From Asterella californica (lineage: Eukaryota; Streptophyta; Marchantiopsida; Marchantiales; Aytoniaceae), in contig JAYKYS010000002.1 of NCBI GenBank assembly GCA_036924285.1, positions 44,345,501 through 44,409,500 on the forward strand: 64,000 nt of DNA, in the 5' to 3' direction. This document shows, in pieces, positions 55,691-64,000 of the stretch. Both the position numbers and the translations under genes were made by a program. The notes under the pieces are model-generated. The model did not search any database, was not told the DNA's origin, and saw only the letters and a list, made by a program, of their open reading frames with translations. Each line of letters starts with the position of its first letter. The first letter of the stretch is position 1.

Positions 55691-56061
55691 AGTTCGTTCA
55701 GCGAAGGGAGGAAGTCCACAGATAGATCTTTTTCAGTTTCTTCGCTACGGGTTTTGCTCTTTTGAGTTTGTTCGAGTTCTGGTTGGCTGTATACAGCTTG
55801 TGGTAGCTAGCTTTAGCTAAGAGCTTATACATGGATGTGGTTTGGACTTGGGTTTGGATCGCGTGATACTGCTGTGGCTCTGTTTGTTAGCAAAGGGAAG
55901 TTTCTCTTGCTTTGAGCTACGCTTCGATGGTTTTGGGTCAGGGTTGTGATTCAAGGGTTTGCTTTTAGGGGCTTTTGAAGCAGGTTACAGACTGCTCTGG
56001 TCTGGTTCTCAGTTCTGTGCTCTTAGGAGAAAGAACCGGCAGTGTACATATATTTGGAGTG

Positions 56062-56068
56062 TATATAT
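56062..56068 (+). promoter_or_regulatory. TATA box of the T LTR
   Basis: TATATAT within GGAGTGTATATATCGCAG, about 120 bases before the LTR end. It is conserved in the solo LTR on the minus strand near 19745. Confidence 0.55.
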
Positions 56069-56263
56069 CGCAGCGTTTGTTTTTGTGGTTGTTTTTCTCT
56101 GTCTTGTCTTTGTTTCAGCATACAACATCTCCACAGCCAGGAACCTCACGTTTTCCTGGACATCCTTCACGCAATATCCGACACGATATGATGGTGAACT
56201 CGACGTGAAGGTCTGAGGTGGAGATTCTTTTGTGTGTGAACTTTGAAAAAGAGATTGGCAGTC

Positions 56264-57168
56264 ATGAGTGGGGATGAGAAAGGTGATGGAGATGGAGCTA
56301 GTGGTTCAGGTGGGTTGTCGAAGGTGCAGTTGGATCCGGCGACTGCATCGATGTTTCAAGCTTTCACTATGTTCTTACGGCAGCAACACTCTGATGAGCG
56401 AAAGGAAGCTTTGGCAACAAAGGCGCTACAAGCGATGGTCGGTAGGATTGACCAGTTTGATGAGAGAGATGTCTCGAGATATCTGAGACATTATGTGAAT
56501 GAGTGGAGCTGAACCGGGTCTCAGAAGATGAGATGATTGAGACGTTTGAGTTAGCAGCAGCTCCAGAGATTAGGGATCATGTTAAAATGCTAACGAAGCA
56601 TTTTAACAAGGATTGGGAGACATTTGCTCGTGCCTTGATGGATGAGTACTTCTTGGAGGACTCTGATCGAGTCACCAAGAAGTCATTCTTGGAATGGGTT
56701 GAGCAACCAAGGAAGGGTCTACAAGCTACTGAGTTGCTCAGGGAGTTTCAGAAGCAGTTTTCACGGCTGACTAGGACGGAGAAGTTGACTCTGTAGTCCA
56801 ACAAGACAGAATTATTTCTTCGGGCTGCAGATGAGAAGTTGCCAGAGAAGCTAGAGGTACTTCTGGAAGACCGGGAGGAGGACGATAGATTGACCAGCAG
56901 CTGGAAGAAGGTTGAGGAAGCTGTTGGTCTGCATACCAAGAGAGAGCGGAGACGAGAGAAGGTTCCTGTTAGGAGACTGGCGCCAACACCTACAGTTGTA
57001 ACACATGTTCCTGTAGTCCGACCAGTGGTTCATGTTGCTAGACAGATAGTACCAGTTGCTCCAGCTGTTCCAATTGTTCCAGTTGTTCAGGCACCTATGG
57101 TATCTCCGAAGAAGGATGATTTAAACTTTGAGGAGATTTTGCGTGGAATGCGAGATCTGCAGATTTAA
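56264..57168 (+). pseudogene. gag: T2 gag
   Basis: ATG at 56264. A Gly/Asp-rich start, then PATASMFQAFTMFLRQQH, TKALQAMVGRIDQFDERD and VSRYLRHYVNEWS. A frameshift near 56505 is followed by EDEMIETFELAAAPEIRDH, DRVTKKSFLEWVEQ and LREFQKQFSRLTRTEKLTL. An in-frame TAG lies at 56794-56796. NKTELFLRAADEKLPEKLE and a Val/Pro-rich region precede the stop at 57166-57168. It supplies the N-terminus missing from T1. The zinc knuckle is absent. Confidence 0.82.
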
Positions 57169-57169
57169 G

Positions 57170-57557
57170 GTTTAGCCCTAAGCCACTACGCACCTTGATG
57201 CAGCAAGAAGAGATCCAGAAGAAAGTGGACGCACTGGAGGCCAACCTCCGCACCACGGAGAAGCTTACAGCGAGGTACAAGACGGAAGCAGCCGCTTCTG
57301 CCAAGGAATTAGCACAGTTGAGGAAGAGCAACCAAGAGTTGCAGGCACGTCTACAGCAGCGTGACCAGGAGGTTCTGCGGGTCAGAGATAAGATCACCTC
57401 CCTCGCAGAAAAGAAGACGACATGGAGGGCACTGCGGGAAGTCGCAGAAGCACAAACTGCAGCAAAGAAGACGCAGCGGGAAGAAGCAGAAGCTCGAGCA
57501 AATGGACTCATGGCGCAGTCAGTGGAAGCACTTCGCAAGAAGTTCAACTTCACCGCG
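57170..57557 (+). pseudogene. Coiled-coil fragment, possibly the rest of ORFX relative E
   Basis: The frame reads TLMQQEEIQKKVDALEANL and KELAQLRKSNQELQARLQQ to EALRKKFNF, an almost uninterrupted heptad pattern over about 110 residues. It is preceded by the T2 gag in another frame and cut at 57558 by the minus-strand LTR of C, so its natural ends are lost. ORFX copy B has a coiled coil in the same place after the basic linker, and relative E lacks one. Hence the proposed link, which rests on architecture and not on sequence identity. Confidence 0.5.
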
Positions 57558-58307
57558 CATAGTTGTCATCCGTCGGATGTTGTCTGCAAACCTTCAACTC
57601 GTGCACCAACTTCGAGGAGACCATCCCCCACCAAGGAAGTAGGAGGAATGCCAATCCCATCTCCTCGAGCTCCTTCTCATAGCGGCGAAGAGCCGCTCGA
57701 TTAACTTCTAGTGCTCAGAGCCTCGGTGGCTTAGATGTCTGCATCCCTCGCATGTGCTTAGGATCACTGCAACAGGCTTCGCCAAAGACAGATTTTTTGT
57801 CGTAATCCACTTCCTCGCCCGTAACCGAGTTCTTCCTCTCAAATTGGCTTCCTCGTCAGTCACTGACTTCGGCGAAGTAGAAGTACTTCGGCGATCAAAG
57901 AATACGGCGCGTTGCGCTCCTGCTATCGCTCTGCAAATAGTAAGATAATAAGATAAATGACTTTGTTACTTGGCTTATATCTCGCGTTAGGCTTTCTCGC
58001 ACGTGCCGAAGTTAGTGTTTCCTCTTCACGACTGACATTCTTCGGCCTGCTGTAACTTTGTCATTCAGTCTCTGATTGCCTTGCACAACATATCGTTAGA
58101 AAGCTCTTCGCCCGAGGAATTCATCTATGAGGAAGTCATCTCTCAAGTGTCTCCATAGATTCGATAAATTCCTCCAGAACTGAGATTCTTCACTGAACTT
58201 CTAATTAACACTATTCTACTCATATCTTTTATCTTCTATCATCTATTCTTCTTATTTACTTTACAACTAATCAATTAATTAACAAAACGAAAAACCAAGG
58301 CTTCACA
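57558..58307 (-). repeat. Z LTR head, copy 2 (3' LTR of C)
   Basis: TGTGAAGCCTTGGTTTTTCG onward, directly after the polypurine tract. It includes the front of ORFX (CSDPRHMRGMQTSK... in decayed form) and is truncated at the boundary with the coiled-coil fragment. Confidence 0.85.
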
Positions 58308-58320
58308 TACTCCCCCTCTC
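58308..58320 (-). other. Polypurine tract of C
   Basis: GAGAGGGGGAGTA on the minus strand, between the integrase stop and the LTR start. Confidence 0.8.
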
Positions 58321-58347
58321 AATTGTGAAGCGACCCCGCGAACACTT

Positions 58348-58490
58348 AAGAGTAGTATCTCTTGATTCTCCACCCATTGACTCGGGTGGCTAACAATGTT
58401 CCATCGAGTTCTTCCAACCGAACCGAATCATTACTATAACGACGCGTTACTTTATAAGGGCCCATCCAACGTAAGTGTTACTTCCCTGGA
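58348..58490 (-). pseudogene. pol: C integrase C-terminal (GPY/F) module
   Basis: The minus-strand frame reads WMGPYKVTRRYSNDSVRLEE, LDGTLLATRVNGWRIKRYYS, then TAA. WMGPY...LDGT...VNGxRIKRYY is the signature end of gypsy integrases. It is fused upstream to ORFX linker sequence by a deletion, and the stop lies about 40 bases before the LTR start. It is the only surviving internal sequence of C. Confidence 0.85.
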
Positions 58491-58570
58491 AATTTGGACC
58501 GGAGGAGATACCTCGACCACATCTTCATCCTTGTTCGGATTCACCTCTTCGGTTGCCTTCTCTGGAACTG

Positions 58571-59613
58571 CTACTGAAGTCGACGCGTCTTGCTTTTGCT
58601 TGTCTCGACCGCTACTTCAGTCGTTGCTTCCTCGGTGATTACTTCGTCGAAGAACTTCTCGAGTTGTGCATCTCTGGCTGGAGTCTGTACCACGTCGAAT
58701 TCGTCTTCTTCGGCTGCTGCGGTAAGCCTAATCTCTTCTGGTCTTCGGCCGATAACAATCTCATCCTCATGTAAAACACCGAGACAAATGGTCCTATGTA
58801 AACCATGTCTTCCTCCTTCCAGAGCTTTTGTACATGACGATGAAAGATCCTCGCCCAATGCGCTCTTTTCTCGACGAAGAGCTGCTCGATGAAGTTGATC
58901 TGCCAGTTCGACATGTAAGTCGTTCTTCGTGGTCGGAAGATCACCATGATCGCATCAGCAACCTCCCTCTTCTTCGGATGAACGTAATCGCTCGTCTTGT
59001 AACCGTTCCTCTCCTGCGGCAATTCCTTGAAGAGCTTGGGGAAGTTCTTCACTGCTTCGGGCGATGCTGCAGCTGAAACACTGTCAAAGAGAAGATCGTC
59101 CTCCCGGCCTGCATCGTCGGTCCCTAAGACGCCGGACCAGTAATCTTTAGTCCAGTTACAAGACCGTCCATAGTTGTCGTCCGTCGGATGTTGTCTACAA
59201 ACCTTCAACTCGTGCATCAACTTCGAGGAGACCATCCCCCACCAAGGAAGTAGGAGGAATGCCAATCCCATCTCCTCGAGCTCCTCCTCATAGCGGCGAA
59301 GAGCCGCTCGATTAACTTCTAGTGCTCGGAGCCTCAGTGGCTTAGATGTCTGCATCCCTCGCATGTGTCTAGGATCACTGCAACAGGCTTCGCCGAAGAT
59401 AAATTCTTCGTCGTAATCCACTTCCTCGTCCGTAACCGAGTTCTTCCTCTCAAATTGGCTTCCTCGCCAGTCACTGACTTCGGTGAAGTAGAAGTACTTC
59501 GGCGATCGGAGAATACGGCGCGCTGCGCTCCTGCTATCGCTCTGCAAATAGTAAGATAATAAGATAAATGACTTTGTTACTTGGCTTATATCTCGCGTTA
59601 GGCTTTCTCGCAC
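58571..59613 (-). pseudogene. ORFX copy C, N-terminal part and core (best preserved)
   Basis: Open from 59613 (GTG; the first ATG is at 59364) to 58639. The front part has SPKYFYFTEVSDWRGSQFER, FGEACCSDPRHMRGMQTSK, LRLRALEVNRAALRRYEEEL and AFLLLPWWGMVSSKLMHEL. The core has CNWTKDYWSGVLGTDDAGRE, YVHPKKREVADAIMVIF, TYMSNWQINFIEQLF, WARIFHRHVQKLW and VYIGPFVSVFYMRM. A frameshift near 58735 moves the continuation (AAAEEDEFDVVQTPARD, LEKFFDEVITEE) to the frame ending at 58571. The front 150 codons lie within the 750-bp LTR repeat. No signal peptide or membrane segment is seen and no known family is recognised. The true start is unclear because stops precede 59613. Confidence 0.72.
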
Positions 59614-59918
59614 GTGCCAAAGTTAGGATTTCCTCTTCACGACTGACATTCTTCGACCTGCTGTAACTTCGTCATTCAGTCTCCGATTGCCTCGCACAAC
59701 ATATCGTTAGAAAGCTCTTCGCTCGAGGAATTCATCTATGAGGAAGTCATCTCTCAAGTGTCTCCATAGATTCGATATATTCCTCCAGAACTGAGATTCT
59801 TCACTAAACTTCTAATTAACACTATTCTACTCATATCTTTTATCTTCTATCATCTATTTTTCTTATTTACTTTACAACTAATCAATTAATTAACAAAACG
59901 AAAAACCAAGGCTTCATA
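59169..59918 (-). repeat. Z LTR head, copy 1 (5' LTR of C)
   Basis: TATGAAGCC (TG mutated to TA) to the ORFX codons around DDNY. It is the direct repeat of 57558-58307. Confidence 0.85.
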
Positions 59919-60239
59919 GTTAGATTTCTCTTTTCATGTATGTTTTGTGTGGAGGCTTCTCGTTTGAACTTCTTGTGATTGGACCCCCTGTATGTTTTGC
60001 TTCTTGTTTGTACGCCACGTTTGCTTGTGTTGACTTTGATGTTTCAGAGTGATTTCACTCTAGTGTTTTGTCTATAGTGAGGTTAGAATTGCAGACCAGT
60101 CACACTATCTTTGTTTCTCTTACGATGAGGTTGGACTTGTAGACCAATGGACTGTAAGAGTTCATGTGGTGATGATAGATACATGTCGCATGTATCCATC
60201 TTAGTAGCGGATAGGTTAGCTCAGTATGAGCAGATAAGA
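59919..60239. other. Short gene-free spacer
   Basis: No ORF. Two ~55-base segments around 60075-60165 (GTGAGGTTAGAATTGCAGACC and GATGAGGTTGGACTTGTAGACC types) look like a diverged tandem duplication. Confidence 0.4.
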
Positions 60240-60676
60240 GCTAGTTGTGATCACATGTGATATCCAGTTGTCAGTGCTCTAGTTTGAACGGTTTGTTCAC
60301 GGTTGGCACGAGGTTTTGTCATCAGTGAATTCTCAAGAAGTCTCAAGGGAGGTTCCTCTGTAGTACGTGGTGGGTTTACACGTAGTGAGCACACGGATCG
60401 CTGACGTGGCTTACATGCAACCTTAGATCTGAAACAGCATCTAGAGGGTTCAGAATGAACCACGTAAGAGCTCGCTAGAAAGTTCTCGAAGCTTCTTTCC
60501 AGAAACTTCCTTCTGGAAGTTTTCCGGCGGACTTTTGGCGCTCCCGTCTATCGGTAGAAGGACTCTTTTGCTGCGTGTATTCTCAGGCCAACTTAGCCGT
60601 AACTAATATTTATACACAAAGACTTCTACCAAATCAATTTCTCCTCTAGTTGATAAGTAGAGTTCTACTTATTACA
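60240..60676 (-). repeat. LTR of family epsilon, inverted relative to the next element
   Basis: Begins on the minus strand with TGTAATAAGTAGAACTC at 60676 and resembles the LTR at 6354 onward: CTACTTATC, TTTGGTAGAAGTCTTT, and the segment translating as ACKPRQRSVCSL against TCKPRQLSICSL. The LTR start abuts the RT of W, which lies on the opposite strand. It may be a solo LTR that truncated W. No target duplication was found. Confidence 0.55.
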
Positions 60677-61372
60677 AGACGGATGTGTGGAGACTACCGT
60701 CATATCAATCGGCAGACGAAGTCTGATAAGTATACTATGCCTACGCTTGAGGAGATCTTTGATGCAATTAGACAAGCAAAGGTTTCCAATTCATTAGATC
60801 TTCGAGCAAGATATCATCAGTTACCGATTAGAGAGGAGAACAAGGTCAAGACATCATTTTGGAGGGTTAGTCCTCACGGCAAAGATTGTTTGTATCAATG
60901 ACAATTCTTATCATTTGGGTTGAAGAATACCCCTGTTGAGTTCCAAGGAGTTATGGACAATATCCTTGTAAGATTATATTTTGCTCAATGTTACATTGAT
61001 GACATCTTGGTCTACAGTGCTACAAGGAGGAGCACAAAAGACATTTATTAGAAATATTTGAGCAGCTGAGAGCTCATGGATTGAAGTTGCATCCTCGGAA
61101 GTGTAAGTTCTTCCAAGACCAAGTGAAGTATCTTGACCACACCATCTATCTAAAGGAGCTTGGAGTATAACAGACAAAGATGGAGGCAATTTCACGTATT
61201 CCACGTCCTACAAATGTTAGTCGAGTTCGTGCATTCCTTGGACTCGTAAACTTCTATCGACGGTATGTCAAAAGGTTTAGTGGGATTGTGAAAGCTCTAA
61301 CCAAGCTGACAAAGATAGACCAAGAGTGGCAATGGGAAGATGAGCAAGAACGTGCTCTTGTATAGCTCAAGG
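60677..61372 (+). pseudogene. pol: Element W reverse transcriptase
   Basis: The coding match starts at MCGDYRHINRQTKSDKYTMP, immediately after the LTR, so the fingers of RT and everything upstream are missing. SLDLRARYHQLPIREENKVK, a stop near 60899, an intact active site CYIDDILVYS at about 60985-61015, LKLHPRKCKFFQDQVKYL and VSRVRAFLGLVNFYRRYVK follow. Several stops and frame changes. The lineage differs from P, R and the chromoviruses. Confidence 0.85.
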
Positions 61373-62180
61373 ATATGTTGACATCCGCGTCATCTTGAGG
61401 AGACCCGTTAAGGACGTCCATTAAGGGCGTCCAACTGCACACTGATTGGAGTATGTCGGGACTTGAGGCAGTGTTGACACAAAAGGATGATGAGGAAAAG
61501 AATTTGTGTTGGTGTATGTTAGTCGCTCCAGTAATTCAGCGAAGACTAAGTATAGTTTGTATGAGGGGGAGTGTATGGTTGCTGTGTAGGCCATGACACA
61601 CTTCATATATGACTTATTTGAGAACCCCTTTACTCTCATCACTGATCCTCAGTCGCTCAAGTGGTTAATGGAGTTCGAGAAGCTTACAAAGAAGCTTGCA
61701 TGATATGCATTTATTTTGCAAGAGTATGACTTTCATGTCATACATAGACATGAGATGGTGAATCGTGATACAAACTCTTTGAGTCGAAATCCATGCACGA
61801 GTCAGCAAGATGCTAGAAGAGTCTGTTGGCATGGTGAGACAAAGGAAGAGGCTATTTTAGAGTGACATACCTCTATCTTTTTGTGTATGTTGGCTGTGGA
61901 TGACCATGTTATATCTCTCTCAAGTCAAAGAGAAGATGATGAGTCCTCAGACCTTGAGGGTGGAGATGGTTTAACTGACCAGTGGGATATTCATGAGGAT
62001 GTGATGGTTATGAGATATTTTCGTACTCACGTAATGATGGACATAGTAAGTGCCAAAGATCGAGATCGTGTCCTCCAGCAAACCAAGAGGTTCGACAAGA
62101 AAGAAGACACGTACTTAGGGTGTGGGAGGATGAAAGAGTACATGTGGTACCGCATCTATCGGAAAGAGCACAGTTAGTAC
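61373..62180 (+). pseudogene. pol: Element W RNase H and linker
   Basis: LHTDWSMSGLEAVLTQKDDE (RNase H with the first Asp) near 61440. Fragments equivalent to the ITDPQSLKWLM region follow near 61635, and HRHEMVNRDTNSLSRNPC near 61745. The linker to integrase is open at 61881-62177, ending RVLQQTKRFDKKEDTYLG. Frames change several times. Confidence 0.78.
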
Positions 62181-62199
62181 GGTATGCTCTGAAGAGTTG

Positions 62200-63290
62200 A
62201 GATATTTTGGAGCGAAATGTATATATAGCTTACTCCAAGGATAATATTGATGACATGGTATGCACACTAACGTGCAGTAGTTTGTTGAACGATGTGTAGT
62301 TTGTGATCGAGTACGAGCATCATTCAATACTCCTATCTCACGACTACACCCCTTATCGAGTATAGGGTTAGATTATCATTGGAGTTTGGATTTTGCAAAA
62401 CCCTTATCGTTGTCTGTACATCATCATCAATACATTAGTGATGGTGGAGCACTTCTCCAAGTGGATTGAGTTGGCAGCGTTACCAGGCAAGACGAGTGAA
62501 GAGACAACATATGCATTCCTTGATCGAGTCATTTTGATGATCCAACCGAAGTGCTAATTGATCAAGGTACAAAGTTTCTTGAGGAATTTCACATCTTATG
62601 TGATCAGGCGCTGATTGATCATCGTACTACATCTTGAGATCATCTTGAGACAGATGGTTTTGGCAGAGAGAGGTATTCAAACAGTGAAAAGAGGATTGAG
62701 CAAATATAGCTTACAGAAAGGACATTTAGGAGACTGAGATCTTCAATTATCGTGGTTGGCGATGAGATATCAGTGTAGCCAGTAAGCATCATTGACATCC
62801 TTTTCATCATACTTTCTGCTATATGGTCGAGAACTTGCTACCTACGGTCATTCGTCGTAATTCTGCTAAGGTTTTAGATATTGATGACCCAGACATGTGG
62901 ATGAGAGCATGTTTCATCCTAGCGATTATGTTTATTTGCAGCAGACTGTATCGATGACCTTGGATGTTACCGTATGATGCACTATCTTACATGTGGGTGA
63001 GGTGTTATCTTCTGAGATCCACATGTTAGACGGCCATGATGGTATTGTTTGCAAGGATCATGTGCGTAATGACGCGTCATGTCGTCTTCCAAACATCAAT
63101 GGTACAATAGATCCAAGCTTACTAGTAGTACGAGTTGGCTTGAGATGTATGTTATGTGGATATGCTAGTGGAGCAACTAGCATGTTATTGTGTGATGGTT
63201 GTTTGAGAGGATGGCAAATGTCGTGTTTGACTCCACCCCTCGTTGTAGTTCCTCCAAGGTGATGAATGTGTCCACGATGTATATAGTGAG
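62200..63290 (+). pseudogene. pol: Element W integrase with C-terminal PHD finger
   Basis: Integrase pieces: CVVCDRVRASFNTP, GLDYHWSLDFAKPL, DQGTKFLEEFHILCDQ and ALIDHRTTS, then DIDDPDMWMRACF. The last open frame (62993-63262) has KDHVRNDASCRLPNINGTID, then the PHD finger CMLCGYASGATSMLLCDGC and RGWQMSCLTPP. The canonical His of the PHD is Gln here. Two TGA codons lie just before the last ligand pair CPRC, encoded at about 63268-63279. The PHD takes the place chromodomains have in chromoviruses and could bind modified histone tails. The copy is dead. Confidence 0.83.
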
Positions 63291-64000
63291 ATGATCGATT
63301 TGACCTTCACGTGATATGGATTGTAGACAAACAATGGGGTGATGTAGCATCCGACCTCTTGATCTTTATACTCACGAAGGTGCATATCACGTAGTTGAGA
63401 TATATGGTTATCTGGAGTTAGAGAGACTTAATCGTCAACTAAAGAACGATTATGGTATGTGTATGACCTCTTATGTATGTTGTGTATATGTGTCATTTGA
63501 TCAGACAACAATGTATGTTGTGTAGTGATGTGTATCACATCATGTGTAACGGCTCAGCTAGTTAAGAGAGTGCACGGTAGCTAGTCTCGTTAAGGTCGTT
63601 AGCGATGTTAAGAGAGGTTCTTGGTTCAGATCTCTTTGAGGAGTATAGTGCGAGATAAGAGCTTGTAGGCCTCACTTCTTTCGAGTTGAATCTTCAAGCT
63701 CTTGGTTATGATAGATGAGCCGAGTGAGAGTACTTTGATTCTTTGATGCGTCGAGTGGGTTTGGCTTGACTAGAGTGATCTTTGTGTTGTTGGTTGGTAT
63801 TTCAGTATGGATGAATAGAAGATTATTGTGGTACACTTGTGTATGTGTATGATCTTGTATGTGTATTATGTTTATGTGTCGTTTGATCGAACAGTGATGT
63901 ATGTTGAATAGCGATGTGTATGCACACGACAACATATACATGACTTGCAGTTGTTGAATCGTGATATTCATATAGTACTGTGGTTCGGAGTTTCTTGTCA
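63291..64000. other. Gene-free end of the window with a diverged TG-rich repeat pair
   Basis: Two segments at about 63454-63541 and 63840-63926 share GTATGTGTATGA, TATGTGTC(A/G)TTTGATC and GCGATGTGTATG-type words, a diverged direct repeat of about 87 bp. They may be part of the W 3' LTR or of a separate repeat. No ORF. Confidence 0.45.

Larger units (their letters stand above)
54043..57168 (+). mobile_element. Element T2: T-family LTR, leader and gag, 3' truncated
   Basis: The LTR starts TGTCGTGTCGTGGACCGG at 54043 inside ORFX relative E and ends near 56190 (CCGACACGATA). It is a 2.15-kb long form with a 157-bp tandem array and a TATA box (56062-56068). Gag follows at 56264-57168. No protease, RT or 3' LTR follows, as the next sequence is the coiled-coil fragment. 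Confidence 0.7.
57558..59918 (-). mobile_element. Element C: internally deleted Z-family element with two LTR heads
   Basis: Minus-strand order: LTR1 from 59918 (TATGAAGCC) with the beginning and core of ORFX to about 58495; integrase C-terminal module (about 58490-58348); PPT (58320-58308); LTR2 from 58307 (TGTGAAGCC) down to 57558, where it is truncated. LTR1 59918-59169 and LTR2 58307-57558 are colinear over 750 bp at a constant offset of 1611. This fixes the LTR start and places the front of ORFX inside the LTR. Confidence 0.8.

Noticed and set aside
62993..63262. PHD-finger ORF as a host chromatin gene
   Set aside because: It is preceded without a gap by integrase remnants in the same orientation and has the linker typical of a gypsy integrase tail.
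1..64000. tRNA or rRNA genes
   Set aside because: Only PBS-like fragments complementary to tRNA 3' ends were seen; no cloverleaf or rRNA core sequence was recognised by reading. A tRNA/rRNA covariance scan would settle it.

Overview
The window is a eukaryotic (plant/charophyte-type) intergenic retrotransposon graveyard. Nearly every recognisable protein belongs to Ty3/gypsy LTR retrotransposons: gag with zinc knuckles, aspartic protease, reverse transcriptase (RT), RNase H, integrase, chromodomain and PHD tails. I see no rRNA or tRNA gene, no CRISPR, no bacterial operon and no convincing host gene. Several gag/pol families match in style what I remember from streptophyte algae such as Chara braunii. 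That is an inference from memory, not a search result.

Layout. 1-2700: 3' end of a chromovirus and its non-coding tail. 2780-6960: a second, badly decayed chromovirus with its polypurine tract (PPT) and the start of its 3' LTR. 8190-10020 (minus): an LTR remnant with primer-binding site (PBS) carrying an unknown ORF, here called ORFX (copy A). 10120-18100 (minus): tandem remnants V and P of one gypsy family; they share an LTR at 11531-12960, and V contains a 390-bp internal inversion. 18103-28985 (plus): LTR fragments of the same superfamily, an LTR plus truncated gag (element alpha) and, nested inside that LTR, a young element R (20951-27701) with almost identical LTRs but no integrase core. 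28986-32700 (minus): element Q. 32700-35517: T-family leader and gag. 35518-39652: element S, Tat/Athila-like, with the best preserved pol here. 40128-45415: LTR fragments and the minus-strand element U. 45416-49389: element B, a Z-family element with ORFX and a gag fragment. 50583-57557: divergent ORFX relatives D and E, the latter split by T-family element T2. 57558-59918 (minus): element C, an internally deleted Z-family element. 60240-63290: an inverted LTR and element W, a gypsy element whose integrase ends in a PHD finger.

The main discovery candidate is the Z family. In copy C, an integrase GPY/F end and a PPT are followed by an LTR start (TGTGAAGCC) and then by the beginning of ORFX. 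In copy B, ORFX is followed by a TATA box and a U5-like block that is duplicated on both sides of a gag fragment. Copy A shows the same block ending in TTACA followed by a PBS. Together these imply an LTR of about 3 kb that carries a protein-coding ORF of roughly 600 codons upstream of its own promoter. The protein has a conserved globular core, a basic RRSGR linker and a long coiled coil, and it is neither gag nor pol. Divergent relatives occur five times in the window.

Most elements are dead (stops, frameshifts, deletions). R is probably the youngest insertion, and S has the most complete set of catalytic residues.
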